Source: Brevundimonas terrae
Lineage (GTDB): Bacteria > Pseudomonadota > Alphaproteobacteria > Caulobacterales > Caulobacteraceae
Reading direction: 5' to 3'
Length of the DNA stretch: 64,000 bases
Assembly (NCBI RefSeq): GCF_011761985.1
Contig: NZ_JAASQT010000001.1
Coordinates: 310,001-374,000, forward strand
Every line of letters starts with the position of its first letter. Position 1 is the stretch's first letter. The notes beneath the pieces are model-generated. The model had not been told where the DNA came from, did no database searches, and saw nothing but the letters and a program-made list of their open reading frames with translations. Shown here piece after piece: positions 26,605 to 35,259 of this stretch. The translations under genes and the position numbers were made by a program.

Positions 26605-27219
26605 ATGTCCCGCCAAAACCGCTCCCATGTAGTTCGCTTCCGCCCGCGCACCCCTCCGCCGCCGCGTCGCCCCAAGATGCCCAAGGGACCGCTGGGGATC
26701 GGCTTGGTGCTGCTGGTTCTGTTGGCGATCTGGCTGGTGTCGCAATATGGCGAGAAGGCGGGCCTGCCTGAACAGGCCGTGTCCACCGCCCAACAGATCG
26801 GGCGCACCATTTCTCCGGCCATGGCACCTGCGCCCACCAATGAGATACTGGCGCGCAAGGCCGATTTCACCTGCCGCGTCGAGCGCGTGAACGATGGCGA
26901 TACCCTGCGCTGCAAGGACGGCACACGCGTGCGCCTGCATGCCATCTCGGCCCGCGAACGTGATGAAACCTGCTCGCAGGGGCACCCCTGCCCCACAGCC
27001 TCGGCGGCCGCCTCGACCGAGGCCCTCAAGCGTCTGGTGCAGAACAAGACCCTGTCCTGCCAGAATGTCGGTCAAAGCTATGAGCGCGTGACCGCCATCT
27101 GCTGGACGCCCGACCATACCGAGGTGAACTGCGCCATGGTCCAAAGCGGCAATGCCGCCCTATGGCCGCGCTTCCATCGCGACGTGCCCATCTGTCAGGC
27201 GACACCCGACGCCCTATAG
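26605..27219 (+). CDS. Membrane-anchored staphylococcal-nuclease-like protein
   Basis: 204 residues. A basic, Pro-rich N terminus is followed by one membrane segment (LGIGLVLLVLLAIWLV, ~residues 30-45), then a linker and an SNase/thermonuclease-like domain from ~85. The first metal Asp is kept in NDGDTLRC and the Arg in VRLHAI, but the IDAPE motif reads ISARE, so the second metal Asp is Ser. Several cysteine pairs suggest a periplasmic location with disulfides. Nuclease activity is therefore doubtful. Monocistronic, downstream of the tRNA-Ala pair. Confidence 0.8.
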   Translation: MSRQNRSHVVRFRPRTPPPPRRPKMPKGPLGIGLVLLVLLAIWLVSQYGEKAGLPEQAVSTAQQIGRTISPAMAPAPTNEILARKADFTCRVERVNDGDTLRCKDGTRVRLHAISARERDETCSQGHPCPTASAAASTEALKRLVQNKTLSCQNVGQSYERVTAICWTPDHTEVNCAMVQSGNAALWPRFHRDVPICQATPDAL

Positions 27220-27333
27220 CTTGATCCAGATCAGATTTCGGCCCGATCCCCCGACCTTTCGCCATGCGTCTGCCTTTTGGCCACATATTGCTGTAAGAGG
27301 CGGGCCATATTTCTGGTTTAGAGGCTGATTGCT

Positions 27334-28308
27334 GTGAGCACCATCACCGCCAAAGCTGCCGAAGGCAGCAACACCAAGGCTATCGTTCCGGTCTCGATGA
27401 CCCGCTATGATGCCGATTTTCAGGGTTTCGCCGACGAACTGGGCGCGTCCTTTGCCCGCTACGGCTTTGCCGTCGTATCCGATCACGGTCTGGATCAGGC
27501 CGTCATCGACGCCGCCATTGCCGATGCCAAGACCTTCTTCGCCCTCGATGAAGAGACCAAGCGCCAATACCATCAGGCCGGCACCGGCGGCGCACGCGGC
27601 CTGACTCCGTTCGGTATCGAAACCGCCAAGGGCGCTTCGGTACGCGACCTGAAAGAGTTCTGGCACACCGGCCGCGAACTGCCCGAAGGTCACGAATACA
27701 AGAAGTTCATGCGTGACAATGTCTGGCCGTCGGAAGTTCCGACCTTCCAGAAAAACGTCTATGGCATGTTCTCGGCTCTGGACGAGCTGGGTCGCCGCGT
27801 CCTCAAGGCCATCGCCCGCTATCTGAAGCTGGACGACGACTATTTCGAGGACAAGGTCCAGCTGGGTAACTCGATCCTGCGCCTGCTGCACTATCCGCCG
27901 CTTCCGGCCGATGCCGAAGGCGTGCGCGCCGGTGCCCACGAAGACATCAACGTCATCACCCTGTTGCTGGGCGCCGAAGAAGCCGGTCTGCAACTGAAGG
28001 ACTCGGACGGCGAATGGCTGGACATCGCCCCGCCTCCGGGTGCGCTGGTCATCAATATCGGTGACATGCTGCAACGTCTGGTCAACCACGTCCTGCCGTC
28101 CACCACCCACCGCGTGGTCAATCCGGCACCGGAACGCCGCGGCTTTGCGCGCTACTCGACCCCGTTCTTCCTGCACTTCAATCCGGACTTCCCGATCGAG
28201 ACCCTGCCGTCGACGATCACCGAGGAAAATCCTGACCGTTATGCCGGCAAGACCATCCTGGCCGAGGACTTCCTCACCGAGCGCCTGCGCGAAATCAAAC
28301 TGATCTAA
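27334..28308 (+). CDS. 2-oxoglutarate/Fe(II)-dependent dioxygenase, isopenicillin-N-synthase-like
   Basis: 324 residues from GTG. Double-stranded beta helix with the iron triad in GAHEDINVITLL (His and Asp) and STTHRVVNP (second His), and the 2OG-binding RYSTPFF (RxS). The N-terminal helical region (ARYGFAVVSDHGLD) is the DIOX_N domain. Soluble and cytoplasmic. The family hydroxylates or desaturates small molecules; substrate unknown here. No metabolic neighbours give a hint. Confidence 0.9.
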   Translation: MSTITAKAAEGSNTKAIVPVSMTRYDADFQGFADELGASFARYGFAVVSDHGLDQAVIDAAIADAKTFFALDEETKRQYHQAGTGGARGLTPFGIETAKGASVRDLKEFWHTGRELPEGHEYKKFMRDNVWPSEVPTFQKNVYGMFSALDELGRRVLKAIARYLKLDDDYFEDKVQLGNSILRLLHYPPLPADAEGVRAGAHEDINVITLLLGAEEAGLQLKDSDGEWLDIAPPPGALVINIGDMLQRLVNHVLPSTTHRVVNPAPERRGFARYSTPFFLHFNPDFPIETLPSTITEENPDRYAGKTILAEDFLTERLREIKLI

Positions 28309-28330
28309 GCGACCTAGGCACCACCAAATG

Positions 28331-28366
28331 AAAAGGGCCGGACGATCACTCGTCCGGCCCTTCTTG
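28331..28366. terminator. Bidirectional terminator
   Basis: Stem AAGGGCCGGACG / CGTCCGGCCCTT between the convergent dioxygenase and TadG-like genes, with A residues to the left and TTCTTG to the right. Confidence 0.85.
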
Positions 28367-28386
28367 TATCCGCTGCACACCTCGCC

Positions 28387-30276
28387 TTAGCGGGCGATCC
28401 GCAGGCGCGTAATGTCACGACCGATAGATTTGAAGGCTTCCTTTAGGTCGGTACCGGTCGCAGCAGGGAAGAAGGTCTCATTCGGATTGGTGGCACAGGT
28501 GTGCATGACTTCATAAGCCGTATCGATCGGACCAGAAATGCTGGTTAGCTTAAGATTGAAGCCCACTGTGTAGACCACGATGCCTTGCGCCTTCATGGCG
28601 GCACACAGCTGTACAGACTGCGCAAAACCCTCGCCATTGGTAGCATTGCAGTTGATCTTGAACTCGTCATTACCCGAGCCTGATCCGGCATTACGAGCGA
28701 TAACACCCTCACAAAAAGGCGTGTTGAACTCACCATCCGTCATCAGAATAACCGCCTTCACCGTCTCCGCAGTGTTATAGGCATTGGGACGGCTCGCTGC
28801 CGGAAACACGCTGCCGAAGGTCGGGGAAACAGCATACCAAGCCATCTCGATCCCGACTTGGCCGGCCGTCGAACCACCGGCACGGTAGGTTTTAATCGTT
28901 TCGTTCAATCCCCCCTTACCGGTCAACTGGTTGGTCAGAGGTATGAACTGGGCCGACGGGCAGGGATTGTTACTGCTGCTCAAATAGGCACGACCGACAT
29001 AGGTCGTTGATGAGGGCGCGGCTTCGGAGGGCGCGTTATTGCCCCGTGGACGTTCACTGACACAGGTCGTAGCGGGCAGACGGGTATAATAATCCACCTT
29101 AGTGCTGTTGCGGATGTGTCGGAACATACGGTTCTGACAACCATCGCGGCCGCATTCCACCTTGCCGTTTCGTGACAAATTACCGCGATTATACCCCACC
29201 AGCGGGACCGAGAAACGGTTCTCGTCGATCACCGTAACCGGATGACGATCATTCAAACCGGTTACGCCACTTGTATTTGTGATTTGCGCGATTTCGCCTG
29301 TGACCAAGCTGTGGTTCACAGAAGTCAGGACCGTATAACAGCCCTCAGTTTCGCATTTTCGCACTGCGCGTGAGGAGCCCCCCAAATCTGTCGAGCTATA
29401 CGAGCCCTCCAATTCGAAATTGTCTGCACTCGTCACTTTTTTAACAATACGGGCAGTCTCATTCAGGTTTCCGCGCGTGCTAAATCCTGTCAGGAAAACG
29501 GGATCTCCAACCTTCAAGCCGTGATTGCGGGCCGTCAAAGTCTGGCCTGACACCCCCGTAATCGATGTTGGTGATTGCGCCCATTCGGACTTGGTCACAT
29601 CGGTAAGCTGGTCCCGCATGGACCCACGTAAGGCGTTGGCAAAATCTCCGACATTGACCCCGCCTGCATAAGGCACCAGCGCCACGCGCGTGGTGAACAG
29701 ACTTTGATCGCCTTGAACCACAATTCCCGCCAGTTCCGTCGCAGCGGCCCTGAGGTCTGGCATGTAATCGACGCCGTCGCTCATCGAGCCGGTCACGTCC
29801 AGCGCCATAGCCACTTCCACATTGCGCGACGCGCGCAGGACGTTGGAAGACGCCCCCATAGGCAGGTAGTCGTCGAACAACTGGCCGTAGGGCGGCAGGA
29901 AGACATTGGCGATGATGGTCTTGACCTGAACCGTCGCGGTGGCCTGAACCTCGGTCCTATCATTCACAGTAAAGCTGGCGACGTCACCGGGATTGGTCAG
30001 GAAATAGTTCGGCATATTGGCCTTGAGCGATGCCATGCCAACCTTCTGCACATCGGCATTGGTCGTCGCGTTCGAACGGGCTGCGGCCAGTGTCGCGGCA
30101 TCCAGCGCGTCCTGAAGCTCGCTCTTCACCTTGGCGGCATTGTGCAGGTCGATGGCACCGGCCGAGATCATTAGCAGCACAGGCAGGGCAATACCGGCAA
30201 TCATCGCCACATTGCCTCGTTGCGAACGTGTAAAACGTTGCAACAAATGCACAAAACGACCTGTGAAGCTGTTCAT
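28387..30276 (-). CDS. TadG-like protein with vWA domain and two inserted FCCH-like repeats
   Basis: 629 residues from ATG 30276, which has GGAG 10 bp upstream. The N terminus is a TadE/TadG-type membrane anchor (RGNVAMIAGIALPVLLMISAGAIDL). A vWA domain follows with the metal site DVTGSMS (~residues 160-166) and, far downstream, ILMTDGEFN. Between these halves sit two repeats, ~residues 237-303 and ~313-373, with the pattern xxHGL/HSLxxGDxxxxxG...LN...V...NxFxx, as in the FCCH-like beta repeats of phage tail proteins. Cysteines are concentrated in this insert. Tad-family proteins belong to type IVb pilus assembly, but no other tad gene lies nearby. Base composition of the insert appears less GC-rich than the flanks. 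Confidence 0.85.
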   Translation of the reverse strand: MNSFTGRFVHLLQRFTRSQRGNVAMIAGIALPVLLMISAGAIDLHNAAKVKSELQDALDAATLAAARSNATTNADVQKVGMASLKANMPNYFLTNPGDVASFTVNDRTEVQATATVQVKTIIANVFLPPYGQLFDDYLPMGASSNVLRASRNVEVAMALDVTGSMSDGVDYMPDLRAAATELAGIVVQGDQSLFTTRVALVPYAGGVNVGDFANALRGSMRDQLTDVTKSEWAQSPTSITGVSGQTLTARNHGLKVGDPVFLTGFSTRGNLNETARIVKKVTSADNFELEGSYSSTDLGGSSRAVRKCETEGCYTVLTSVNHSLVTGEIAQITNTSGVTGLNDRHPVTVIDENRFSVPLVGYNRGNLSRNGKVECGRDGCQNRMFRHIRNSTKVDYYTRLPATTCVSERPRGNNAPSEAAPSSTTYVGRAYLSSSNNPCPSAQFIPLTNQLTGKGGLNETIKTYRAGGSTAGQVGIEMAWYAVSPTFGSVFPAASRPNAYNTAETVKAVILMTDGEFNTPFCEGVIARNAGSGSGNDEFKINCNATNGEGFAQSVQLCAAMKAQGIVVYTVGFNLKLTSISGPIDTAYEVMHTCATNPNETFFPAATGTDLKEAFKSIGRDITRLRIAR

Positions 30277-30401
30277 TCTACTCTCCAGCATCAGTTTGCC
30301 ATTCGCTCGAACAGCCTAAAATGGGCGATAAATTGGTTATAGGCGATCAACAGGAAGGGTTAACGCCATGGTTGTGCCGCCCTCACAGTGTCACAAGACC
30401 C

Positions 30402-31109
30402 CTAACGGTCTATGACACACCGGTTCAAGCCCTGCGCCCGCACCTGTCCGGCATTAGCCTGAATGCGTGAAGTACGGCCGCGCACATAGGGACCGGGGGA
30501 TGCCGCATTATAGCGACGCGGGCTGGGCAAAACCGCGATCAGGCGTGCCGCCTCGCGACGATCCAGGTTTTTGGCACTTTTCCCGAACCAGTGCTGCGCC
30601 GCAGCCTCGGCCCCGTACACCCCCGGCGCGAACTCGGCGACGTTCAGATACACTTCCATGATCCGCTTCTTGCCCCAGCCGAACTCGATCAGGACCGTAT
30701 AGCCCGCCTCCAGACCTTTGCGGATATAGGAGCGCCCCGGCCACAGAAAGACGTTCTTGGCTGTCTGCTGCGAAATGGTCGAGCCGCCGCGCATCTTGGC
30801 CGAACCGCGCGCCTCGGCCCGCTCATTGGCCTTCATCGCCTTGCGGATAGCGTCCACGTCAAAGCCGTTATGCGCGCAAAACTGCGCATCCTCGGCCGCA
30901 ATGGCTGCGGTCACCAGATAGGGCGACAAGTCATCCAGCGAGCGCCAGCGATAATCCAGCCCGTGCCCCTTGAGGGCTTGCGAGATCATTAGAATGTTTG
31001 GCGGCGGCGGTACAAAGCGAAACACCGCCACCTGCAGGAACGGAAGCGCCAACACAAACAGGAACAGCTTCAGCAGTGGTCGCCGTTTACGGCTTGCCGA
31101 CTTGGCCAT
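30402..31109 (-). CDS. mtgA: Monofunctional biosynthetic peptidoglycan transglycosylase
   Basis: 235 residues from MAKSASRKRRP. One N-terminal membrane anchor (LLKLFLFVLALPFLQVAVF), then a GT51 domain: catalytic Glu in AAEDAQFCAHNGFD, the RGGSTISQQTAKNVFLW motif, second Glu in KKRIMEVYLNVAEF, and a GAEAAAQHWFGK segment. It polymerises lipid II into glycan strands in the periplasm and lacks the penicillin-binding domain. Length is standard for MtgA. Confidence 0.95.
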   Translation of the reverse strand: MAKSASRKRRPLLKLFLFVLALPFLQVAVFRFVPPPPNILMISQALKGHGLDYRWRSLDDLSPYLVTAAIAAEDAQFCAHNGFDVDAIRKAMKANERAEARGSAKMRGGSTISQQTAKNVFLWPGRSYIRKGLEAGYTVLIEFGWGKKRIMEVYLNVAEFAPGVYGAEAAAQHWFGKSAKNLDRREAARLIAVLPSPRRYNAASPGPYVRGRTSRIQANAGQVRAQGLNRCVIDR

Positions 31110-31131
31110 CCTCGCCCCCCCTGCGCAGAAA

Positions 31132-32091
31132 TCAGAACGAATGAACGCCCGCATGGCCGTCTTCATCGGCCCATGCGATGCGCGCGCCGCCATGGCTCAT
31201 GGCCAGAGCAGTGATCGGCGCACCCTTGTCCTGCTTGATGAAGTCCAGACCGCGCCCTGCCGGATCGGCCCACCAGACACGGCCATCTTCCAGACCCGCG
31301 ACCAGACGGCCTTGCGTGTTCGATGCCGCCACCTGCGCGATCAAGGTCGTCTCGTCATACCCGATCTCGGTCGCCTCGCGGCCCATCGGACCGTTGGAGC
31401 CGATGAACGGCCACAGCACCACACCTTGCGCGCCCGACGTGGCCAGAAGCTGCCCCTTGGACAGGAAGGCAAAGCTCTTGATCTTGGACGGATAGCCGCC
31501 CATCCGCATATTGCGTTGATCCTTCAGGCGCCAGCCATGCAACTGGTTGTCCTGCATGGCGGTGATCACATAGGCACCGTCCGGCGAGAAGGCGACGGAC
31601 AGGTGCGAGCCTGCCCATTGCAGCTTCACCGGCTGCTGCTGTTCAATCCGCGCATACCACAGCCACGCCCCGCCATAGGTCGAGGTGGCGATACGGCGCC
31701 CCTTGGGATCAAAAGCCACGCCCGAGACGGTGCGTTCGTGCTGAAAATCACGACGGAAGACCGGATCCTTGGTGTCGATCACCGACAGGGTGCGCCCCGA
31801 CGAAAAAGCGATCAGACCGCTTTCAGCGCTGGCAGCAATCGAGTCGATCCAGCCCTTGCCCTCGGCCAGAACCATGGCCTCGCCCACACGGCTCCAAACG
31901 ACCTTGCCGTCATCACCACCAGTGACAATGCCCTCTCCCGACGGGTGGACACAGGCGCACAGCACCGCGCCGTCATGCACTTCGTTGCGCGACCCGTCCT
32001 CGAAACGCACCGAACCGTCACCCAATGCGAACACGGCCTGTGTTTTGTCGAACAGGGCAGCGGTAATCTGGGCATCGAAGGTGAAATTCAT
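31132..32091 (-). CDS. WD40-repeat-like protein
   Basis: 319 residues with no signal peptide. Repeated beta-blade units with D/GG-DGKVVWSR, FDPKGRRIATSTYGGAWLW, FSPDGAYVITAMQDNQLHGW, SKGQLLATSGAQGVVLW and LEDGRVWWA, about 6-7 blades of a beta propeller. Probably a cytoplasmic protein-interaction scaffold. It lies 22 bp upstream of mtgA on the same strand and may be cotranscribed with it. Function unknown. Confidence 0.82.
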   Translation of the reverse strand: MNFTFDAQITAALFDKTQAVFALGDGSVRFEDGSRNEVHDGAVLCACVHPSGEGIVTGGDDGKVVWSRVGEAMVLAEGKGWIDSIAASAESGLIAFSSGRTLSVIDTKDPVFRRDFQHERTVSGVAFDPKGRRIATSTYGGAWLWYARIEQQQPVKLQWAGSHLSVAFSPDGAYVITAMQDNQLHGWRLKDQRNMRMGGYPSKIKSFAFLSKGQLLATSGAQGVVLWPFIGSNGPMGREATEIGYDETTLIAQVAASNTQGRLVAGLEDGRVWWADPAGRGLDFIKQDKGAPITALAMSHGGARIAWADEDGHAGVHSF

Positions 32092-32189
32092 AGGGGTCTC
32101 GGCAAGCTTGAAGGGCGCAAATACTCTAAAGACTGCTCATAGCCGTGGCGGGCGGGCGCGCCTATAGGAAACACGCAAAGGGAGTAGCT

Positions 32190-32870
32190 ATGGCGATTGT
32201 TCTCGTCTCCGGCTTTATGGCCGATGAAACCCTGTGGGATGACATGCTGGAGGCCCTAGCTCCGTACAGGCCGGTCATTCCCGTGGCCCTGCGCGAAGGC
32301 GAAACCATCGAGGCGATGGCGCAGGCCCTGTTGCCCGCCCTGCCCGCGCATTTCCATCTCGCCGGTTTTTCCATGGGCGGCTATGTGGCCCGCGAAATCG
32401 TGCGCCTTGCGCCGGATCGCGTGCAAAGCCTGATCCTGATCGCCACCTCGGCGCGCGGCGACACGGATGAAATGATCCGCCAGCGTCGCTCCAGCCTCAA
32501 ATCCCCGCCCGAACGCTTTAAAGGCCTCAGCCGCCCCGCCATCCAGTCATCCTTGCATCCCCGACTGCGTGATGATGCCGACATGCTGGCCCGCGTCCGC
32601 GATATGGGCATCAATCTGGGCGGCCACGTCTTTCACCGACAGTCCTACATCGCCCGCGACGGCGATCTGGACCGCCTGTCCGACATCAACGTGCCAACCC
32701 TGATTATCGCTGCCGACACTGACGCCCTCAGAAGCCCCGCCGAGGCCCAAGAACTGGCGAACGGCATTTCGGCGTCTCTGATCACCATCCCCGATAGCGG
32801 CCACATGATCCCGCTGGAACAGCCAGACGCGCTGGCCAGCACCATGACGGACTGGCTGCAAGGGTTCTAA
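32190..32870 (+). CDS. Alpha/beta hydrolase
   Basis: 226 residues from the ATG behind AAAGGGAG. Nucleophile elbow GFSMGGYVA, acid in IIAADTDALRSP, catalytic His in DSGHMIPLEQP. The cap region is short. Cytoplasmic. Related proteins include esterases and acyl hydrolases; no specific substrate can be named. Monocistronic and divergent from the WD40-like gene. Confidence 0.9.
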   Translation: MAIVLVSGFMADETLWDDMLEALAPYRPVIPVALREGETIEAMAQALLPALPAHFHLAGFSMGGYVAREIVRLAPDRVQSLILIATSARGDTDEMIRQRRSSLKSPPERFKGLSRPAIQSSLHPRLRDDADMLARVRDMGINLGGHVFHRQSYIARDGDLDRLSDINVPTLIIAADTDALRSPAEAQELANGISASLITIPDSGHMIPLEQPDALASTMTDWLQGF

Positions 32871-32875
32871 AAAGC

Positions 32876-32908
32876 AAAACGGCCACTGCCTAGCGACAGT
32901 GGCCGTTT
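32876..32908. terminator. Bidirectional terminator
   Basis: Stem AAACGGCCACTG / CAGTGGCCGTTT with an 8-base loop, between the hydrolase and the DUF2093 gene on the opposite strand. Confidence 0.85.
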
Positions 32909-32929
32909 CAATATGGGCGAATAGGTCGC

Positions 32930-33136
32930 TTACAGACGATCCAGCCCACGCAGACGCTCGATCATCAGCGCCGGTTTGGCATAGGCCTCCTGAAGCTCGG
33001 CGCTCCAGTAGTTCAAGGCCTCGACAGGCACAGGCTGGCCGCTGACGGCGCAGACGACATGGTCGCCGGACTGGACCACATCGAAACTGCCCGAGTGATA
33101 GACCAGCTTGGCTTCGCGCTTGAATGCTTCGGTCAT
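32930..33136 (-). CDS. DUF2093 family protein
   Basis: 68 residues from MTEAFKREAKL. Conserved core VQSGDHVVCAVSGQPVPVEALNYW matches the small alphaproteobacterial DUF2093 family. Ten bp downstream of the COG0523 GTPase stop and therefore likely in the same zinc-responsive transcript. Function unknown. Confidence 0.88.
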   Translation of the reverse strand: MTEAFKREAKLVYHSGSFDVVQSGDHVVCAVSGQPVPVEALNYWSAELQEAYAKPALMIERLRGLDRL

Positions 33137-33146
33137 TCTATTCTCC

Positions 33147-34259
33147 TTAGGCGGCACACGCCTCGAAGCCAGCCTTCAGTTCGGCTTCGTCGAGGTCACG
33201 GCCAATAAAGACGGCACGGCTCCAGCGGCGCTCGTCGCCCCATGGCTGTTGCAGGTCGCCTTCAAGGATCATGTGCACGGCCTGGAACACCAGACGGCGA
33301 TCCTCGCCCGCCACGTCGATAATGCCCTTGGCGCGCAGGATGTTCTGGCCCTGCTCGCCCAGCAGCTTGTCCAGCCATGCGGTGAATTTGGCACCGTTCA
33401 TCGGGCGATCCAGCGTCAGCGAGATGCCTTTGATGTCGTCATTATGGGCGTGGCCGCGTGCGCCATGATGGTGGTCGTGGCCGTGGTCATCGCTGTGGTC
33501 GTGGCCACAGTTCTCGTCATGCACATGGTCATGATCGTGGTGGTGATGGCCGTGGTCATGGCCGCAATGCTCGTCATGGACGTGGCCATCGGCACCGTGC
33601 GGCGGGTTCACAAAGTTCGGATTGACCTCGAGGATGCGCTCCAGATCAAACGCATGAAGACCCAGAACCTGATCCAGCGGCACGTTCGAGCGCTCGGCGC
33701 GCACGATGGGGGCCAGTGGGTTCAGCGCACGCAGGCGGGCCTCGACCGCAACCAGTTCCTCTTCGGACACCAGATCGATCTTGTTCAGGATAATACGGTC
33801 GGCAAAGGCCACCTGCTCGCGGGCTTCTTTGCTGTCGTCCAGACGCGCCATGACGTGCTTGGCGTCAACCAGCGCCGTCACGCTGTCCAACTGGGTCTTG
33901 GCCTTGACCTCTTCGTCAACAAAGAAGGTCTGGGCCACCGGCCCCGGATCGGCCAAGCCGGTCGTTTCGACGATGATGGCGTCAAATGCGGGTTTACCCG
34001 GACGCTGGCGCTTCATCAGGCCCGAAACCACACGGATCAAGTCACCGCGCACCGTGCAGCAGACGCAGCCATTGTTCATTTCGAACACGTCTTCGTCGGC
34101 ACCGACCACCAGATCGTTGTCGATACCGATCTCGCCGAACTCGTTGACGATGACAGCATAACGCTTGCCGTGATCCTCGGTGAGGATGCGGTTCAGAAGC
34201 GTGGTTTTACCGGCACCGAGGTAGCCGGTCAGGACGGTCACTGGGGTCTTTTGGGTCAT
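33147..34259 (-). CDS. COG0523 (CobW/ZNG1-like) G3E GTPase with histidine-rich segment
   Basis: 370 residues from [10 protein letters not shown]-loop [13 protein letters not shown], the metal-binding [12 protein letters not shown], switch motifs ETTGLADP, guanine-specific LNKIDL, and a long His/Asp-rich stretch (many HDH and CGHDH units) before the C-terminal CobW_C domain. These proteins act as zinc metallochaperones. The upstream gene is preceded by a Zur-like operator, which supports a zinc-starvation role. Start chosen at ATG 34259; an in-frame start 42 bp upstream lacks similarity. Confidence 0.92.
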   Translation of the reverse strand: MTQKTPVTVLTGYLGAGKTTLLNRILTEDHGKRYAVIVNEFGEIGIDNDLVVGADEDVFEMNNGCVCCTVRGDLIRVVSGLMKRQRPGKPAFDAIIVETTGLADPGPVAQTFFVDEEVKAKTQLDSVTALVDAKHVMARLDDSKEAREQVAFADRIILNKIDLVSEEELVAVEARLRALNPLAPIVRAERSNVPLDQVLGLHAFDLERILEVNPNFVNPPHGADGHVHDEHCGHDHGHHHHDHDHVHDENCGHDHSDDHGHDHHHGARGHAHNDDIKGISLTLDRPMNGAKFTAWLDKLLGEQGQNILRAKGIIDVAGEDRRLVFQAVHMILEGDLQQPWGDERRWSRAVFIGRDLDEAELKAGFEACAA

Positions 34260-34334
34260 GGCCGCTAGATGGCCCTTCAAACGCCGGTTGAAAAGCCCCA
34301 TCGCGCCATTTTAACGCGGCAACGACACATCTAC

Positions 34335-34991
34335 TCAGGCGGGATGGAAGGCCATTATAAAGCCAAGCCCGATCAGGGCCGCGCCCAGCACCACACCTTC
34401 GTAACGCGCCCAGCGTTCCAGTCGCAAAATGGAATAGCCCGCCATGGCCAGCGAGGTCAGAACCAGCATGCCCACAATGGTCCCCAGCACAAATCCGGCC
34501 GTCAGAGCTAGAAACACGCTCAAGCCCTGCGTGGCCGAAGACAGATAGACCGGCAACAGAACCTCGCCCGGCGAGGCCGCCATCAGGGCAATCAGGCCCA
34601 GAATCGCCGTGCGGTCAGACACCTTGGGCTCGTCATGCTCGCACCCTTTACAGTCAGGCACTGTGGTGCGGTGCCAATAGCGCGCCAGATAAAAAGCCCC
34701 GAACAGAAACAGCAGGGCCGACGACAGATGCGGCAAGACGCCATGCAGCCAGCGGTCCAGCGCTACCCCTGCAATCGTGACTGCGCCCCCTATAAGAGCC
34801 GTTGTTGCCACATGCGCCAGCGCGGCGGCCACCACCACCATGCCCAGACGACGCATCGTCCAGCCTTGCGCACGCCCGACCAGTACAAAGGGTAACCAGT
34901 GGGTGGGCAGGGCCGCATGCAGGGCTGCCGCTATAAAGCCACCTCCGAGCAGAGACAGGACAAGAGGCTGGGCGAGGTCGGAGGTTATCAT
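34335..34991 (-). CDS. NicO/UreH-like multi-pass membrane protein, putative metal transporter
   Basis: 218 residues, about six membrane segments. The first contains HAALPTHWLPF, resembling the HxxxxDH metal motif of NicO/RcnA-type transporters. A cytoplasmic or periplasmic loop has CKGCEHDE, another possible metal site. Start at ATG 34991, with GAGGGG just upstream; two GTG codons precede it in frame. A Zur-like box lies 17 bp further upstream, so zinc or a related metal is the likely cargo. The direction of transport is unknown. Confidence 0.8.
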   Translation of the reverse strand: MITSDLAQPLVLSLLGGGFIAAALHAALPTHWLPFVLVGRAQGWTMRRLGMVVVAAALAHVATTALIGGAVTIAGVALDRWLHGVLPHLSSALLFLFGAFYLARYWHRTTVPDCKGCEHDEPKVSDRTAILGLIALMAASPGEVLLPVYLSSATQGLSVFLALTAGFVLGTIVGMLVLTSLAMAGYSILRLERWARYEGVVLGAALIGLGFIMAFHPA

Positions 34992-35007
34992 CACCACCCC
35001 TCTATAG

Positions 35008-35022
35008 TGTTATGATGTAACA
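35008..35022. promoter_or_regulatory. Zur-like operator
   Basis: TGTTA-TGATG-TAACA, a perfect 5-bp inverted repeat with 5-bp spacer, near the Zur consensus of alphaproteobacteria. It sits directly upstream of the NicO-like gene and the COG0523 GTPase. Confidence 0.65.
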
Positions 35023-35164
35023 GTCGAGACTCCCGCAGGCGGAATCACACTTTAGGATAGGGTGAGAAACCCTGATTCAGCGCCAAATCCCTTGCAGCAG
35101 GCATGCAATCAGGCCACACCCCACATTCAGCGACGACTTCACGGGCTTTAATACCCGATATCCG

Positions 35165-35192
35165 TTGACTCTTTCGTCACCATCCGTATATG
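35165..35192 (+). promoter_or_regulatory. Sigma-70-type promoter of rplU-rpmA
   Basis: TTGACT (35165-35170), 16-bp spacer, TATATG (35187-35192). It leaves a leader of about 60 nt before rplU. Confidence 0.65.
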
Positions 35193-35203
35193 TCGCCGCT
35201 CTT

Positions 35204-35237
35204 CGCCCGCGGGTTTCCCGGCGGGCGCATTCTTTTT
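35204..35237 (+). promoter_or_regulatory. Hairpin with T run in the rplU leader
   Basis: GCCCGC-GGGTTTCCCG-GCGGGC (35205-35226), the loop itself able to pair GGG/CCC, followed by CATTCTTTTTTG. It has terminator shape between promoter and start codon, so it could attenuate or regulate r-protein synthesis. Confidence 0.5.
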
Positions 35238-35259
35238 TGCGTTCACGCTGAGGCTTCAT

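Noticed and set aside
33147..33650. Plus-strand frame rich in Val, Met and Ala opposite the COG0523 gene
   Set aside because: It is the antisense reading of the His/Asp-rich segment and looks like a membrane protein only because of that codon pattern.
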